Below are positions 11,073 through 24,700 of a DNA stretch of 64,000 nucleotides, piece after piece. Below the pieces are notes generated by a model. It saw nothing but the letters and a program-made list of their open reading frames with translations. It ran no database searches and was not told the DNA's origin. A program made the position numbers and the translations under genes. Location of the stretch: assembly GCA_014281115.1 (NCBI GenBank), contig JACONQ010000001.1:1860001-1924000 (forward strand), read 5' to 3'. Source of the stretch: Laburnicola sp. R22_1 (taxonomy: Eukaryota > Ascomycota > Dothideomycetes > Pleosporales > Didymosphaeriaceae). Each line of letters opens with the position of its first letter. The first letter of the stretch is position 1.

Positions 11073-12292
11073 TCAATGCTTCTCCACCAACACAGCACTA
11101 TCCTCCACCCTCCCCTCACTCGGCTGCACAACCTGCCTCCCCTTCCACTTCCCCATCAACGACCCCAGCCCCTTCCTCATCCCATACTGCATCCACAACG
11201 GCAACCCCCTAATCTTGGGCACGAACCCCCAATGATTCTCAGGCAACATCAAATGCGCGCTCTTCCCCCTAAGCACTGCCTTAACAATCTCCTCGGCCAC
11301 CGTCTCAGGCCACAAGGCACTCCCTTTGAAGCCCTCAAACAGCGCCGTGCGCGTATAGCCCTGGCACATGATCACGGTGCGCACCCTGTCCGCTTTATAG
11401 TTTGCGACGAGCTCGGCGCTCAGGCCCTCGTGGAAGGCGAGGGCAGCGGCTTTGCTGGAGGCGTAGTCGACCATGTTGGGGGCGGGGAGGTAAGCGGCCA
11501 GCGAGGCGACGGTGACGAGCATGCCATGGTTGTGGGCGATCATCGAGGGGAGGAATTGCTGGGCGAGGAAGTAGTGCGACAGCGTGTTGACGTTGAAGGT
11601 GAGGCGGATGTCGGACTCGGTGGCGGCGAGGATGGATTTGCCGCGGGCGCAGCCGGCGTTGTTGATGAGGACGGTGGGGGCGCCGAGTTGGGTGCGGATG
11701 GCGGAGGCGGCGGCCGCGATGGACGGCGGGGACGCGAGGTCGCAGCTGAAGTAGTGGACCGAGGGGGGCGCTGTGTCTATGCGTTAGAGCTCATTTCGTC
11801 CGTGTATGCGATGGGGAATACGGTACCCTCGTATGTCAATGGCTGCACGTCGAGGACGGCGACGTTGATGCCCTTCTCCGCGAGCAGCAGGACCATGGCC
11901 TTGCCAATGCCATCCGCGCCGCCCGTCACGACGACGACCTCTTTTGCCCAGTCCCACGTGCCATCGCCCTTCCAGTTGTTGATGACCTTGTCGTCGAGCC
12001 AGCCGCTGATGGTGCCCAGCGCGCTGAGGGCAAGCAGCGCCTTCAGGCTGCCGAACGCGGCGCCATGTTGCGACGCGAGGACCGAGCCCTGCGACGTGTA
12101 GCCGCCCGCGAGGACCAAAGGAAGCGTGAGGTACGGATTGAAGACTGTGTTTTTGAGCAGCCGGATGGTCGTGTCCAGCGTCCAGCCTGGGCCGCGAGGT
12201 TAGCACGCAGCAGGTGTTGTGCATCAGGTCCCTAGCGCGCCATGGATAAACGTACCTTCGCGCGCAAGCGTATACTCGCTCCGGATGGCCAT
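11073..12292 (-). CDS. Short-chain dehydrogenase/reductase, retinol-dehydrogenase-like (SDR16C type)
   Basis: Three exons, 12292-12256, 12186-11827 and 11770-11073, encode 364 residues. The introns are 69 bp (GTACGT..GCTAAC..CAG) and 56 bp (GTACCG..ACACAG). The ATG at 12292 is the only one giving a full N-terminus. Residues about 30-75 are hydrophobic and could anchor the enzyme in a membrane. The Rossmann cofactor motif TGGADGIG is at 100-107, and Asp125 at the end of the second strand favours NAD(H). NNAG is at 169-172. The catalytic residues are Ser222, Tyr235 and Lys239 (YASSK). The fold and catalytic set are unambiguous. The substrate, a retinoid, sterol or lipid alcohol, is only guessed from the membrane-anchored SDR16C relatives. 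Confidence 0.9.
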
Positions 12293-12732
12293 CTCTAATA
12301 AGAAAGTAATGGATCCGTGGGGTGCCCTTGGTAGCTAAGACAGGGGAGGGAGCCGTTTATTAATCGTAACATTCACCCTGGTGGTGCTGGCAGCCAAGCT
12401 CCTAGAGCTTACGAGTAAACGCCGGGTTTCACGCCTCACCCACGACCAACAACCGAGGGTTCCGCATTCGACAGCCATCAAGTCCTCTACGAGGTAGTGA
12501 ACGAGCAAAGACGAAATGTTGCACATTGTACACTACTAAGAATTACAATGCCTATGCAGGTATATGCACGCGCCAAACGAAACCACAAACACACGAAATG
12601 AAAAGGAATAAACATACGAGATTCGTCACCGAGGTATCCAGTCCCAAACGCCATGAAGCCAAACCGCCCTCGAGTTCCCATCCCAACCAATCCTATCGCT
12701 ATGCAAAAAAGAGACAAAACAAAGGAAAACAC
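12293..12732. other. Intergenic between the dehydrogenase and the giant gene
   Basis: 440 bp between two genes on the same (minus) strand. It must hold the 3' end of the giant transcript and the promoter of the dehydrogenase. No clear element is recognisable. Confidence 0.5.
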
Positions 12733-15700
12733 CTAGCTAACATTGCCCCCGCTCGTATCCATAATCGAACTTCCGGGTGCAAGACTCATCGAGCTCCTCT
12801 TCCGACTGTCCAGGCTCATCGCCCCGCTCATCACTCTCACCACCTTCTTATTACTCGGCCGCGCAACGAGCACCTGCGCGGGGCACACGACAATCTCATC
12901 TTCTCCCTCTCCAAAATCATCGCCCTTCTTCACCACCAAGGGGAACAGCACAATTTTTACGATTGCGTTGCGCGCTTCCAGCTCATCGTTGGATGTTGCT
13001 TCACCGGAGCGCTCGTTCATGAGAGACGCATTGAACGTGACTTTGGCCACGAGGTCGCCGTTGGTGTCGTATTCGGGCTGGAGGGGCGGTAGCATGATGT
13101 ATTCTGCGCGCTGGGTGCGCATTTCGATCGAAAGGCTAACCGCTACGTTCATGACGTTGCGGAGAGACTCTTGAATCTGGCGTTGAAGATGGGAAGGAGG
13201 CGGAAGAAGGGTGGCAAGCGTGCTGTAGATTTCGTGCACAACCGCTTCAGTATCCTGGGCGCGTTGCTGAACAAATGGTTCACGCTTTGAAAGTAGGCTA
13301 AGGGTTATGGCACGCCATTGAGCCACTGCGCGTGTAGGGCCTGGCAGAGGATTAGTGGAAGGATAGCCAGGAGTTATGAGTATGCACTTACCGACTTCCG
13401 ACAAAGTCTTCTCCAGCGACTTGAGTTTCTGTCGCTGTTCTCTATCCATACCGAAGAGATATCTCGTAAACACGTATTCCCAAATCATGGTCATGACAAC
13501 CGACATGAAAACGTCTCGCCGTTTCACACGATCTGCAAGAAGGGCATCGACGTCCGAGCCATCGAGGATGGCATTGTCCAAGCGGGTGTCGATCTTTTGT
13601 CGCGTCGCAGAATCCAGCCTGGTATCGGCGGTAACCTCCGACGACAAGCGGCAAGCGCGAGCATCTGAGTACTTGGAGAACCGCAACACCCATTGCTGTA
13701 CGTGTTGACAGAGCTTCTGGCACGCGCTATCAAAGTAGTCCTCATCGCGCACCGTGAGGAAGCTTTCGTTTGGCTGCTTCGTAGCTAGTATCTGCTTCTG
13801 CAGCTTCTGGATCTCTTGTCGCGCGCTGTCGAGCTCACCGTTGAGGCGATCGATTTCTGCATTACGTTCGTCGAGGGCAAGTCCGATCTCAGCAGCTATG
13901 GCAGCCTGCATGCCACTCGTCAATTGGTTGTGCTGAGCTCGCAATTGCTCGAGCTCTCTAGCAGACTGGTGCCATTGGTCTTGCACTGCCTGGCCCTCTG
14001 CCTGAAGTTGGGCGAAACGCGCGTTGGCATCGTTGGTAAGGTTGCGGTTAGTGTCCGTGAGGGTATTGTTCACTTCAGTAAGCTTCGCGATTTCTTCCTG
14101 TAGACGTTGTAGGGTGTCTCTGAGCTGTGCAATCTCAATGTCCCTCTGGTGTAGCTCGCGATCACGTGCTTCAGCGGCTTCGCTCTCCAATTGGTAGTCA
14201 ACTTCGCGCTGGTGGGATGCTTGTTGGAGTGTCTCTTCAGCTTTGAGTCTAGCCTCTTCGAGTGACCTGTTCTGCGCTGCTAGACCTTCGAGTTGCGACT
14301 GCAAATCCATGATCTGCATACTTTGTCGTTTGCGCACACTGGGTGGCCGTGTCGGTGACATCGGCGAGCCCTGGGCCTCTCCCCATGCCTCCTACAAACC
14401 TTGTTAGCTATCGTCCGAACGACGTCGAGACGTGGAATTAAACTTACGTAAACATCGGGCATGTCGGCGCGACCCTTGCCTTTGTCTTTCACTGGGTCGT
14501 ACTTGGAAGAGCTCGCGATGCCCGCGGCGATGGCTGCGGTTGCTCCGGTAGCGAGCGCGATGTTTGCGAGATTGGGTTCCGTCTTAGCGTCCTGAGCACG
14601 GGCCTCGCTAATCTTGGCAGAAGATCTGAGGTCACCTGACTGGCTTCGGTCTATCCTGCGCAGCGATGGTGTAGTTGATCTGTTGCTCGCTGCGCTGAGA
14701 GGACGATCTGCATCTGGACTCCTCAACTTGGCGGACCGGTCGCTGAATACGCTCGGAGACCGCTGCTCAGCCATGTACTGTTTGATCGGATCTGTAGTAG
14801 AGGGAGAGCGTTCGTGTGGGAGCCGCCGGGCCGGACTCAAGGCCATAGAACGATCGACGCTCTCGTGTACTTGTTGCCATGGAGTCCCTTTAACAGTTGA
14901 TGAAGTGTCCAGATTTTGAGGGATAGCCTTGCGACTTGACGGAGTTGGTGTCACCGGAGGCGGCGACTTCATGCGCTCGGAGAAAGACTTGGGACTTTGA
15001 CTTCGTCGAGCTGATTTCACGTTTCGATCAGGAAAGCCAACATCGGAGGGTTTTCTTCCATGCTTTTTCAGCAGTGGCGGCTCATCCGGACTGCTCTCCT
15101 TGATGGATTCGAGATGACTGCTGGGGGTGCGCACATGCTTATGTGTTGGCGTCGATAGCGTGCTAGACTTCTCAACTTTCTTCTCGCTCGGATCTCCAAA
15201 TATTGACTGGTAGGGCTCCTTTTGCGTGACTTCTCGCGTAGGCGAGCCGTGCATCTTGCGAGAATCTGAACGTGCATGTTTCTCGTGCCGTGGAGAACCG
15301 TGAGCTTCTCCAGACGATGCCGCCGCTGCGACAGCTGCTGCCCCGATAGTTGCTGCTCCGATTGCCGAATTGCCATGTGCCTGCGATTGCGACGCGGCTG
15401 GAGATGACTCCCCATATTGACGAGTCGAGGGCGATGAATTGAAAAGATATGAAGTTCGCTCCTTGGTAGCAGAGTCGATAGCGTTCGGTGATGATACTCC
15501 TGCTAGAGGTGGGAGTTCGGGGAGCGAGGGGCTTCGTGATCGCACTTCATCATAGCCCTCAAAAGTGCGCGATTCGCGCGGTGTGTTCGGCTCTTTGGAA
15601 CGCCGTTTCTTATCGGCACCGGATTCCTTCAGTGGTTCGCTCGGACCCTGCAGGGCCGATGGAGCGTCGCCTGCATCATGATAACCGCTGTCACGAGTGT

Positions 15701-18700
15701 TCGTGTACGCGGGGAGCTGCGGCACGCTTGTTGTGATCGGGGAGTCTGCCACGTGTACAGCACTGTCGCGCACATCACCAAACGACCACGTAGGTTCGAT
15801 GACAGGAGCATGGCTTCCAGCGGCGGTTGGTTGCGCTCCAACATCCAAAGTGGATCGCTCTGCGGTCGGGTGAGCCGTAGTGTCAGATCCTACAGAGCGT
15901 TCTGCAGCTGGTTTTGTCGAGAAGTGGGGTACAAGTGAGAGAGACACATCATCTTGAGGCGGTTCCGAAAGGTGCACACGCTTCTCTTCTGGCTGTGCCT
16001 CTGGGGAGACAGGATGTTCACGTCGCTTTGTCCGTTCGACGTCTGGTGGGAAAGTGGTTACTTGCGAGGAACGCGCAGGCTCCATTGCGCCTTCCTTCTT
16101 GAGCGACCACTCTGCTGCGTGCCTTGGTGATCCTGAGACATCCGCCTGTGACACGTGTACGTCTCTGTTGTCAACCGCGTCCATGGCTCGCCGGTTGTGG
16201 TCGGGTGCTTGCTCATCTACCCCCAAATCATCTAGTGACACGCTGGTCGGAACGACGTCTGTTTCTTTCTCGGTAGACGTTCCGATCCGCCCTTTACCCT
16301 TCTTTTCCTTCTTTCCTTTCTTCTTAGACGGTAGTGCCCACTCGTCTTCCTCGGCCTCGTTCTTCATACCAATATTTGCATCTGGCGTCGACACGGCTGG
16401 GAAAGGATATTCCGTCGGTTCAGCGGCGCTCACAGACCTTGGTTCTTGTTCGAATGTAGGCGGCAGTTCCATAACGTTGCCAGTGTCTACGCTTTCCTTC
16501 TCTTCATCCTTGTTGAGCGCGACCGCACCAAGTGCCGCTGCACCTGCCGCCACGATCGCACCAGTCTTGCTTTTCTTCCCCTTCTTACCCTTTTTCTTCC
16601 CTGATGTCCCATGCTCTTCTCCCACGCCCAATTTCGGCTCCGCTACTTTCTCTTCCACCGACCGTTGTTGCTCAAAGTCTTCTTCAAAAGGGGTGACAGC
16701 CCCTGAGGGCGTCTCAGACTCAAAGGCTTGCTCTATCGTACTACTTCGCTTCCCCTTCGCTTTATCCTTTTTGCCCTTCTCCTTCGGTTGCTCGTCCCAA
16801 CTGGCGTCTGTAGTTTCCGGTATGGGATCAGGTTGAGGCTGGTTGCGTTGCAGCCCGTCGCCAGATGGCTTGCTTTCACCTAATGATTTCGCCTCGGGGG
16901 GCATGGACGTTGTGTTCGATTCGATAAGGGCAGGGTGCTCAAGTTCGACTTCCTTGGCGATCGGCTCAGCTGGAGTCTCAACGGCGAGAGGCACAGCCGT
17001 GGGAGCCTCAATCACTGGAGCCTCAACAGCTGAAGATTCGAGGTTGTCTTGTACCAAGGAAGCTCGATTCTTGTCCTTTTTCGCCTTCTTGTCTTCCTTA
17101 CTTGTTGGCGCCCATGGATTATCCGCATCGTCATTGGCAAGCGTAGGTTGGACAGGCGTCACTAGTTGTTCCGAGGGTGTAGTCTCTGCTAACTGCACAC
17201 CAGGCTGCGTTTCCAAAGCCGCGACCGGCTCAGAAATGTTCTTATCATCAGACCGAGAAACAGCCACATCGCTCTGATCAGCCACCCCCCGTCCGACATC
17301 AAGCGGCGTCCCAGGGACAGAAGTACGTTTCTTCTTCTTCCCCTTGACCTTCTTCGCCGTATTCGTAGACGACCACAGCTCCTCAGGATCAGCTTCCTCG
17401 AGCACACCAGGCGGAGACTTGCGTTGCGCAAACGTAGGGTCGTTGAGAATGTCCATGGGGTCAAACGTTGGAGCGCTCGCTGCACCGGCTGCAATATCAG
17501 ATTGAGGTACGTCGTGCTCGGTTTCTTTAGCAGCTTCATGTTTCGGAGATGTTGGAGAGGGTGAACGGCCCATGGTGCCGAATCTGGACTTGCTTGCTTC
17601 TTGGCGGGCTTCAGCGATATCGTCGTGGGGTGAGACGTCGCGGACGCCTTCCGAAGAGGCGGATCGATGGAACGATGGGTCGTCGAGTACTAGATTGGCG
17701 TCAAAACCGGACTCGTTCAAGCCTGCTGCCACCGTGGCAGCAAAGTCAATGTCCTGTGCTGGAGAGTTGGTGCGAGGCTGATCTGGCTGGCTGCTCTGGG
17801 GCATGGCTTTATGGTCGTCTTCGACTACCACATCCCCAGACTTTGGCGGTTCCAGTTTCGGAGATGAAGCCTTTTCGGGTGTAGCAGCTTCGAACATAGC
17901 CGCCAGTTTGTGCTTCTTGCCCTTTTTGCTAGCCTTAGCTGGGGCGGATGGTTGTGGAAGTTCCGACGATGAAGTCGTATCATCCCTGGGAACATCGACG
18001 GCTTCCACAGTACTAGACTCCCCTACGGTAGGTATATCCATGCTGGGAACTACAGGAGATTCGATTGGAGTGGCAACCTCGGCTTCGGAAGATTGCTTGA
18101 CGGCTTCCACGGGCTCGTTGTCGAAAGCAGGGTCGGCCTTCTTTGACTTGCGCTTTTCCTTTTTGCTCTTCTTAGACGGAAGCGCCCATTCATCCTCGGC
18201 TGGAACTTCGGGAACATCAACTACCATCTGCTCAGGAATGGCGTTGGTCTCCGACACTTCGGTGTTCTCAGTAGGCTCCTTTGGCAATGGCGTCGCAGCC
18301 TTGGACTTTCGCTTGTCCTTCTTGCTTTTCTTGGCTGGAATTGCCCACTCGTCCTCCGCTAGAGGCTCATGCAGATTTTCGGTGCTGTCAACCGTGATAG
18401 GCTCGGCTGCAGGCTCATGCACCTGAGAATCATCCGCAAGAGGCAAAGATCGATCCATTGGAACCTCAACGGATTGTGGAGGCTCAGTGGCAGGCTCCGG
18501 TGGTGCGTCCAACGCTACAGGTTCTTGGCCCTCGGTGGGAATCTCAGTGCCTTTGACGTCCTCCACGAACTTTGCGTTTTGAAACTTCTCTGGCTCGGTG
18601 GATTGTGTACCGGAAGCTTCTTCCTTTTCCTCTTTGCTGAGTTGACCTTTAGATTCGTCGATTTGAGTAACCGCCGTGGCCAGAGGTTCGGAAGCCACCG

Positions 18701-21700
18701 CCTCTTCGACCGAGGTGGATGGCTCGGGGATGTCAAATGCAGCAGCTTTGCCCTTCTTCTTCTTCTTATCCTTTTTGCTCTGCTTGCGCGTCAAGGCAGG
18801 AGCAACAGCGGGCTCGTCCTCAAGCGGCATTGCCACAGTCGATTCTTGCTCTTTAACGGCTTCTCGTGCATCGGTAGGAAGTGGCTCGGATGTCTCCACC
18901 TTCAGAGCTGCGGGCTCCTGCTCTTCAAGGGTCTCCTGGCGTTCGGTCGGGAGGGTTTCGGGTTCTGGAACTTGCTCCGATGCTATAGCATCGATTGTAT
19001 CAGGCTCTTTCGACACCTCTTCCGGTTCGTCCCACGAAAAAGCACCTTTCTTTGCTTTCTTCTTCCCTTTCTTTTTAGCGCTGGAAGACAGAGTAGGCGA
19101 GTCGTTAACAATAGCAGAGTCGTCTTGTTGTTCAAGGACAGGTTGAGACATCATCGTCACTGGCTCTGCATCATGCGCCTCAGGAACGACGGAGACATCT
19201 TGCTGTTCTGCGACTGGTGGTAATTCCGTCGTGGTTGAGTGGACCTCTTGACTCTCGGGCGCAACGACAGATTCCAAAGTTTCAGGAGCAGCATCGTCCC
19301 ATGCTGTCGCAACAGCTTTAGCTTTCTTCTTCTCTTTCTTGCTGAGCTTGCGAGATAACGGCGTGGGTTCTTCCATGACAACCTCTCGCTCCTCCGGAAC
19401 GCTCGCGGTCAAGCCTTCATTGTCATTGGCAACAATCGGATCGGTAGAAGCGACATCAGGTTCATTGGTGGAGATGTCGCGATCATCGGATACAGGCGTA
19501 GCTTCCACGACTTCAGCGCTGGGCTCATCCCATGCGACAGCCTGCTTCCCCTTCTTCTTGTCTTTCTTACAGAGCTTGCGAGCCAAAGCAGGTGCTTTAT
19601 CGACTACCTCTTCTTGCGCCTGTGAGGCAATGGGCTGCGAAGGTTCTTCAGTCATCGGGACATCTGCAACTAAAGCGGCTTCTGGCTCAGTCATAACAAC
19701 ATCTTTGTCTTGGGAAACAGCAGGCTCAGCAGCCTCTGCTTTCGACTCGTCCAACGCGGGCATCGCCTGCTTAGCTTTCTTCTTGTCTTTCTTGCTAAGC
19801 TTGCGCGGAAGGACAGGCGCCTCTTCAAGAATTGGCTCTGGGCCCTCTGTCGCTGTTATACTTGGCAGCGGCTGCTCGGTGTCGATCTCTGTAGTATCGG
19901 CCGGTGTGGGCTCAACACTGCCCACGGCAGGTTCTTGTGCTTCCGTCTCCGCGACTGAGGTGCTCGCTTCGGGCTCAGTCCAGTCCATTGCAGCAGCCTT
20001 GGAGGCCTTTTTTTTATCCTTTTTGCTGAGTTTCCGAGTGGGTGCGCTGATATCGGCTCCCTCGGCTAGCTGCACGTTTTGAGCATCGTCTTGAACAGTG
20101 GTTACCCCCTCAGCCGGCTGTCCGGTTGTAACATCAGCGGCGTCGGCAGTCAGAGCAGAAGTGCTCTCCTTAGTAGGCTCATCTTCACCGAAAGCAACAG
20201 CCTTGCCCTTCTTCTCGTCCTCTTTGCTCGGCTTGTGCAATGGAATAGATAATTCTTCCTCGTGGCCTGGCTCTGGAACAACCGAGCTCCCAACAGCAGG
20301 TTCAAGCTCAGCCGGAGTAGTAGGTTCCGGCAATTCAATCGCGCTAGCCTTGCCCTTTTTAGCCTTCTTCTTCTCCTTCTTGCTAAGCTTGCTGACAACA
20401 TCAAATACCGAGGTAGGCTGCGACGTGGAACGTTCAGACTCATCGGCCGCAACCACCTTTCGATCAAGCGCTTCGGAACGTTGTCTGAAGTCGGCGACTT
20501 CATCGCGGATTGCTTGGAGCGAGGGGGAGAGTTGGCCAGCTTCAGCTTGGTTCGGAATGGAAGACTCTGCTTCCCCGGCTAGCTGCATGTCCTTGTCGAC
20601 TTGCTCCGCTTCCGAAACTGGTGGGATCATCTCCATTGACGCTGTCGGCAGTGACTGGGTTGAAACGTCTTCGGCAATACCTGTAGTGGCAGGCTCTGCA
20701 ACTGTGGTGCTTGGCTGCACCTGCACTTCCTCGGTCAAGGGAAGGTGCTCGTCGGGTGAAATTTCCTCTTTGACCGCACTGGCAGAAACATCTTGGACAC
20801 TGGGTTCAGCCAGGGTCTCGGTGTCCCTTTCCATCGAAGGCGTAGCAGCTTGCGAAGTAGACTTGCTCTTCTTCCCCTTTTTCTTGTCTTTCTTTGACTT
20901 CTTGGATGGAACAGCCCATTCGTCCTCTTGTTCGTCCTGGGGCGTGTCTGCGGCTGTGACGGGGTTGGAGACGGACTCGGTCGTTGAAAGAGTACTTGTT
21001 GGCTCGACTTGTTGTTCAGGCTCGATAACAGTGGATGGCTCGACGTCTTGCACAGGCTCAACGACAGACGACGCCTCGCCTTGCGGTTCAGCACCAGGAA
21101 CGATAAAGCCGCTCGGCTCCGCAATTGCGGGTTCCTCGCGCACGTCGGAAGTCATCTCTTTAACCTTCTTTCCTTTCTTTTTCTCTTCCTTGGAAGCTTT
21201 GCGGCTGATAGACACCGATGCATCGTTGGCTTCAAGCTTCGGTGATCCTTCCTGAGCAGACTCCACTGTAGGCTCATCTTGAATTGGGTGCGGGAATAAT
21301 GAAGCGTCTTCGACTTGAGTTGACTCTGTGGATGGCTTGGTGAACAGCTCACGACTCGTGTCCGAAGGTTGTTGGTCAGCTAAGACGAGAGGAGCTTCGT
21401 TCTGCGGTTCTGGGAGGACTGCAGATTCGGAAGGTTGCTGCTCGCTCTTGATGTCCTGGGGAACGTGCGAAGGCTTCGTTTCGATTCCTTCAGATACCGA
21501 TTGCCGCTTAGCCTTCTTATCTTTCTTGCCTTTCTTCCCACTCTTGGGCGCAAAATTAGCCCAGTCATCCTCAGGTTCCGTCTTTTTGGGCAGCGAATCG
21601 GTGGGGGCTGCAACAGTCTCTTGCGCAGTACTAGCGGGTTGTTCTTGTGCGCTTGTAGCCGGCAAAACTTCCGCTGATGGCACGTTTTCAATTACAGCGT

Positions 21701-24700
21701 GCACCAGATCGTTCGAAGGAGGTTCGGATGCCTCGGCCGTGGGTATGTCTGTAGCTGGATTCACAGGCTGCTGGATAGACTCAGCAATAGGCGTGGGCTT
21801 CGAAATTGGTTCTTCTTGAGAAGTACTGCTCTCAGCAACTGGCTCGTTATCCAAGATGGAAGATACAGCTTTCTTCTTAGCCTTCTTCTCCTTCTTGCTG
21901 AGTTTCCGTTCGAGCACAGGCTTTTCGGTCGCATCGGTTACTTCTTGCTGTGCGGCGTCAATAGAATCATCTCCGTGCGTTGGCTCTAAGCTCTTGTCGA
22001 GCTCACTGGGCTGGAGCTCTGTCGGTGGTTCAGGTGCGGACGAAGACGTGTCGAGAACGGGCTCCATGACAGGCTCGGTGATTTCAGCCATAGGCGTTTG
22101 CGGTTCGGATTTCTTGCCTTTGCCCTTCTTCCCTTTCTTTTTCGAAGTCGGCGTCGTAGCCCACTCATCTTCGGGCTGCGGCAGAGGCGCGGTTGCTGTG
22201 GATGACGTTGCGATGGTCGGTTCCTCTTGTTCGGCGATTGGCGCAGGGGCATTCTCATCTGGCTGCTGAACCACATCCTGTTGTGTTGAGGATTCGGGCT
22301 CCGCCACCACCGGAACCACTTCTTCAAGAGGGGGTTCGGGCTCGGCCGCCGCTGGCTGTACTTCCTCTACAACGGGTGTTGGTTGCACTTCTTCGATAGC
22401 CGGCGCAGCGAGAGAAGATTTGCGTTTGCTCTTCTTGCCCTTCTTCGAAACAGGTGCTTCTGCACCATCCCCAAGCTCTGCGGAGGGTTCCTCTGCCGGC
22501 TGAACGTCATCGAGAGTGTTGCTCTTCTCAACAAGCTGCTCGACTTCAGGCTGCTCTTCGACATTCAACTCTGGTGCAGGCTCAGTTTGAGACTCGGCTG
22601 CTTCGATCGGCTTACTCTCCTCGCCGGGCGGCTGGATTGTCTGATCCTCTAATGAAGGTTCTGGGACTGATCCAGAGACAGGCTGGACAATGTCGATAGT
22701 TGCAAGTTTCTCAGACTCGGACAGCTCTTTCGGTAGCGTTTCAGTGATCGTCTCAGTGATGGGCGTAGCTTCTCCGGATTTCTTTCCCTTCTTGCCTTTT
22801 TTCTTGGGCGATGCCTGGGCCCAATCATCCGTCGCGGGCTCGCTAGGCTCGACTGACGACTGCAATGTTGATTCAGGTACATCGCCGTCGCGCTTTGCAT
22901 CTGGAGCAGGCTCGGCTAGAGGTTTATTGGTCGGCTCGGGCACATTGCTTTCTTGGATTTGTTCAAAGGGAGGCTCGTTCAGCGGTGTACTAATTGCGAT
23001 ATCCTCAGGTATATTTTCCACGACGGGAGTGGTGGCATCGGCCTTCTTTCCTTTCTTGCTCTTCTTTTTCTTGGAAGGCAAAGCGGCCGAATCATCAGCA
23101 CCATCTTCTTCTTTAGCTTCGGATTCGGGTACAGACGCCACCTGAGCATCGCCGATGTCGCGCACTTCATCAGATACAGGTGCTGGTGTACTATCCACGG
23201 TTGGTTCAGATAAAGCCTGGACGTCGGGTTGAACGTCAACTGGCACAACCTCCTGCGAGGTCTGATCCTTCACTTCAGCGACATCCACTGGTGCAGTTTC
23301 GACAAGAGGAGTGGCTGCGCCTGATTTCTTCCCCTTCTTGCCTTTCTTCTTGCTTGGAGTGAGGGAAGCCCATTTGTCGGTTACGCCTTCCTGCTCATCA
23401 ATAGGCGGAGATGTGGGCTCAGTATTGCCGAGACCTTGAGGCAGAGAGCTCGAATCAGCATTCTCGCTCGCGTGTGCTTCAAGTGGAACGACATTCCGGT
23501 CACCATCCAGCGGTATCTCAGATGTACCTTGTACGACCGGCTGAATGTCAGCTACCGAGAGGTCTTGCGAGCTCTCGGCCTGCACTTCGGGAACCTTTTC
23601 GGTTATCGGCGTAGAAGGTTCTGACTGTTTCGCCTTGCTCTTTTTGGCCTTCTTCTTGGCCTTCTTGGAAAGTGGAGTCAGCTCTTCCTCGGCTTGTTGT
23701 TCAGATACAGGAGCTGCGGAAGTAGTAGGGAGTACTTCTGTAACATCAGACGGGACGACGTCCTTGCTTCCACCGTCGAGCGCAGGTTCCAATGGCACTT
23801 GTTCGTCCGGTGCTTCAGTGGAAACGCCCTTCGACGATTCATCGGCTTGTACATCGGGTGTAGGAATAGCCTGCTCGCCAGCCTGGGCTTCCAAAGCGGG
23901 CGTAAGCGCTTTATCTTCCGCTGGGACCTGAGGCAAGTCTTCGCTCACGACTCCACCAGGGGTTTCAGCCGTCTGTTCCGTAGGTTGAATCTCAGGAGCC
24001 AAATCGGCCTGCTTGCCATCGTGTGTAATCCCAGGTACATTCTCCGTAACAGGCGTACCTGGCTGCTTGCCCTTCGCTTTCTTGCCTTTCTTCTTGTCCT
24101 TCTTCGAAACGGGTGCGGCCCAGTCGTCTTCAGCTTGTGGTTGAAATGCCGTGGGAGTGTCTAAGGCGCTCTGATCCTCTCCGGACTGCGAGGATACAGT
24201 CTCATTTGGCTGCGGGGGAAGGAGCTCTTCGGACAGCGACGTTGCTGGTTCCTCGGGCTGTGAGACTAGTGGCTCTTCCACTTGCGAAGGTACAGGCTCC
24301 TCAACCGTCTCGGGCTGCACTTCGGGAACAGTCTCCGAGATAGGCGTGGCAGTGCCGGATTGGTCTTTGCTCTTCTTAGCCTTCTTTCTGTCTTTCTTAG
24401 AAAGTTTGGGCGCTACTATGATATCGTCGACGGTGGACTCTTCAACTTGTACAGGCTCGGTGGGGGTCGGAATGGTTGGCTCTGCTGGTTTGTGACTTTC
24501 AACTGCTGCATCATGGGTGTCTTGTGCGAAGTCTGGCTGTGAAGCGACCTCGACAGGGTTGTCCAAACGCAGGCTTGATTCCTCGAGAGGTCTGTCGGAC
24601 TCAGATTGGGCTTCTTGCCGCACGTCAGGTACGCTAACGGGAGGCTCTTCGACGGCGCTTTTCTCCGTGACTTGCTCGGAAGTAGCTTCAGTGGCGGGGA

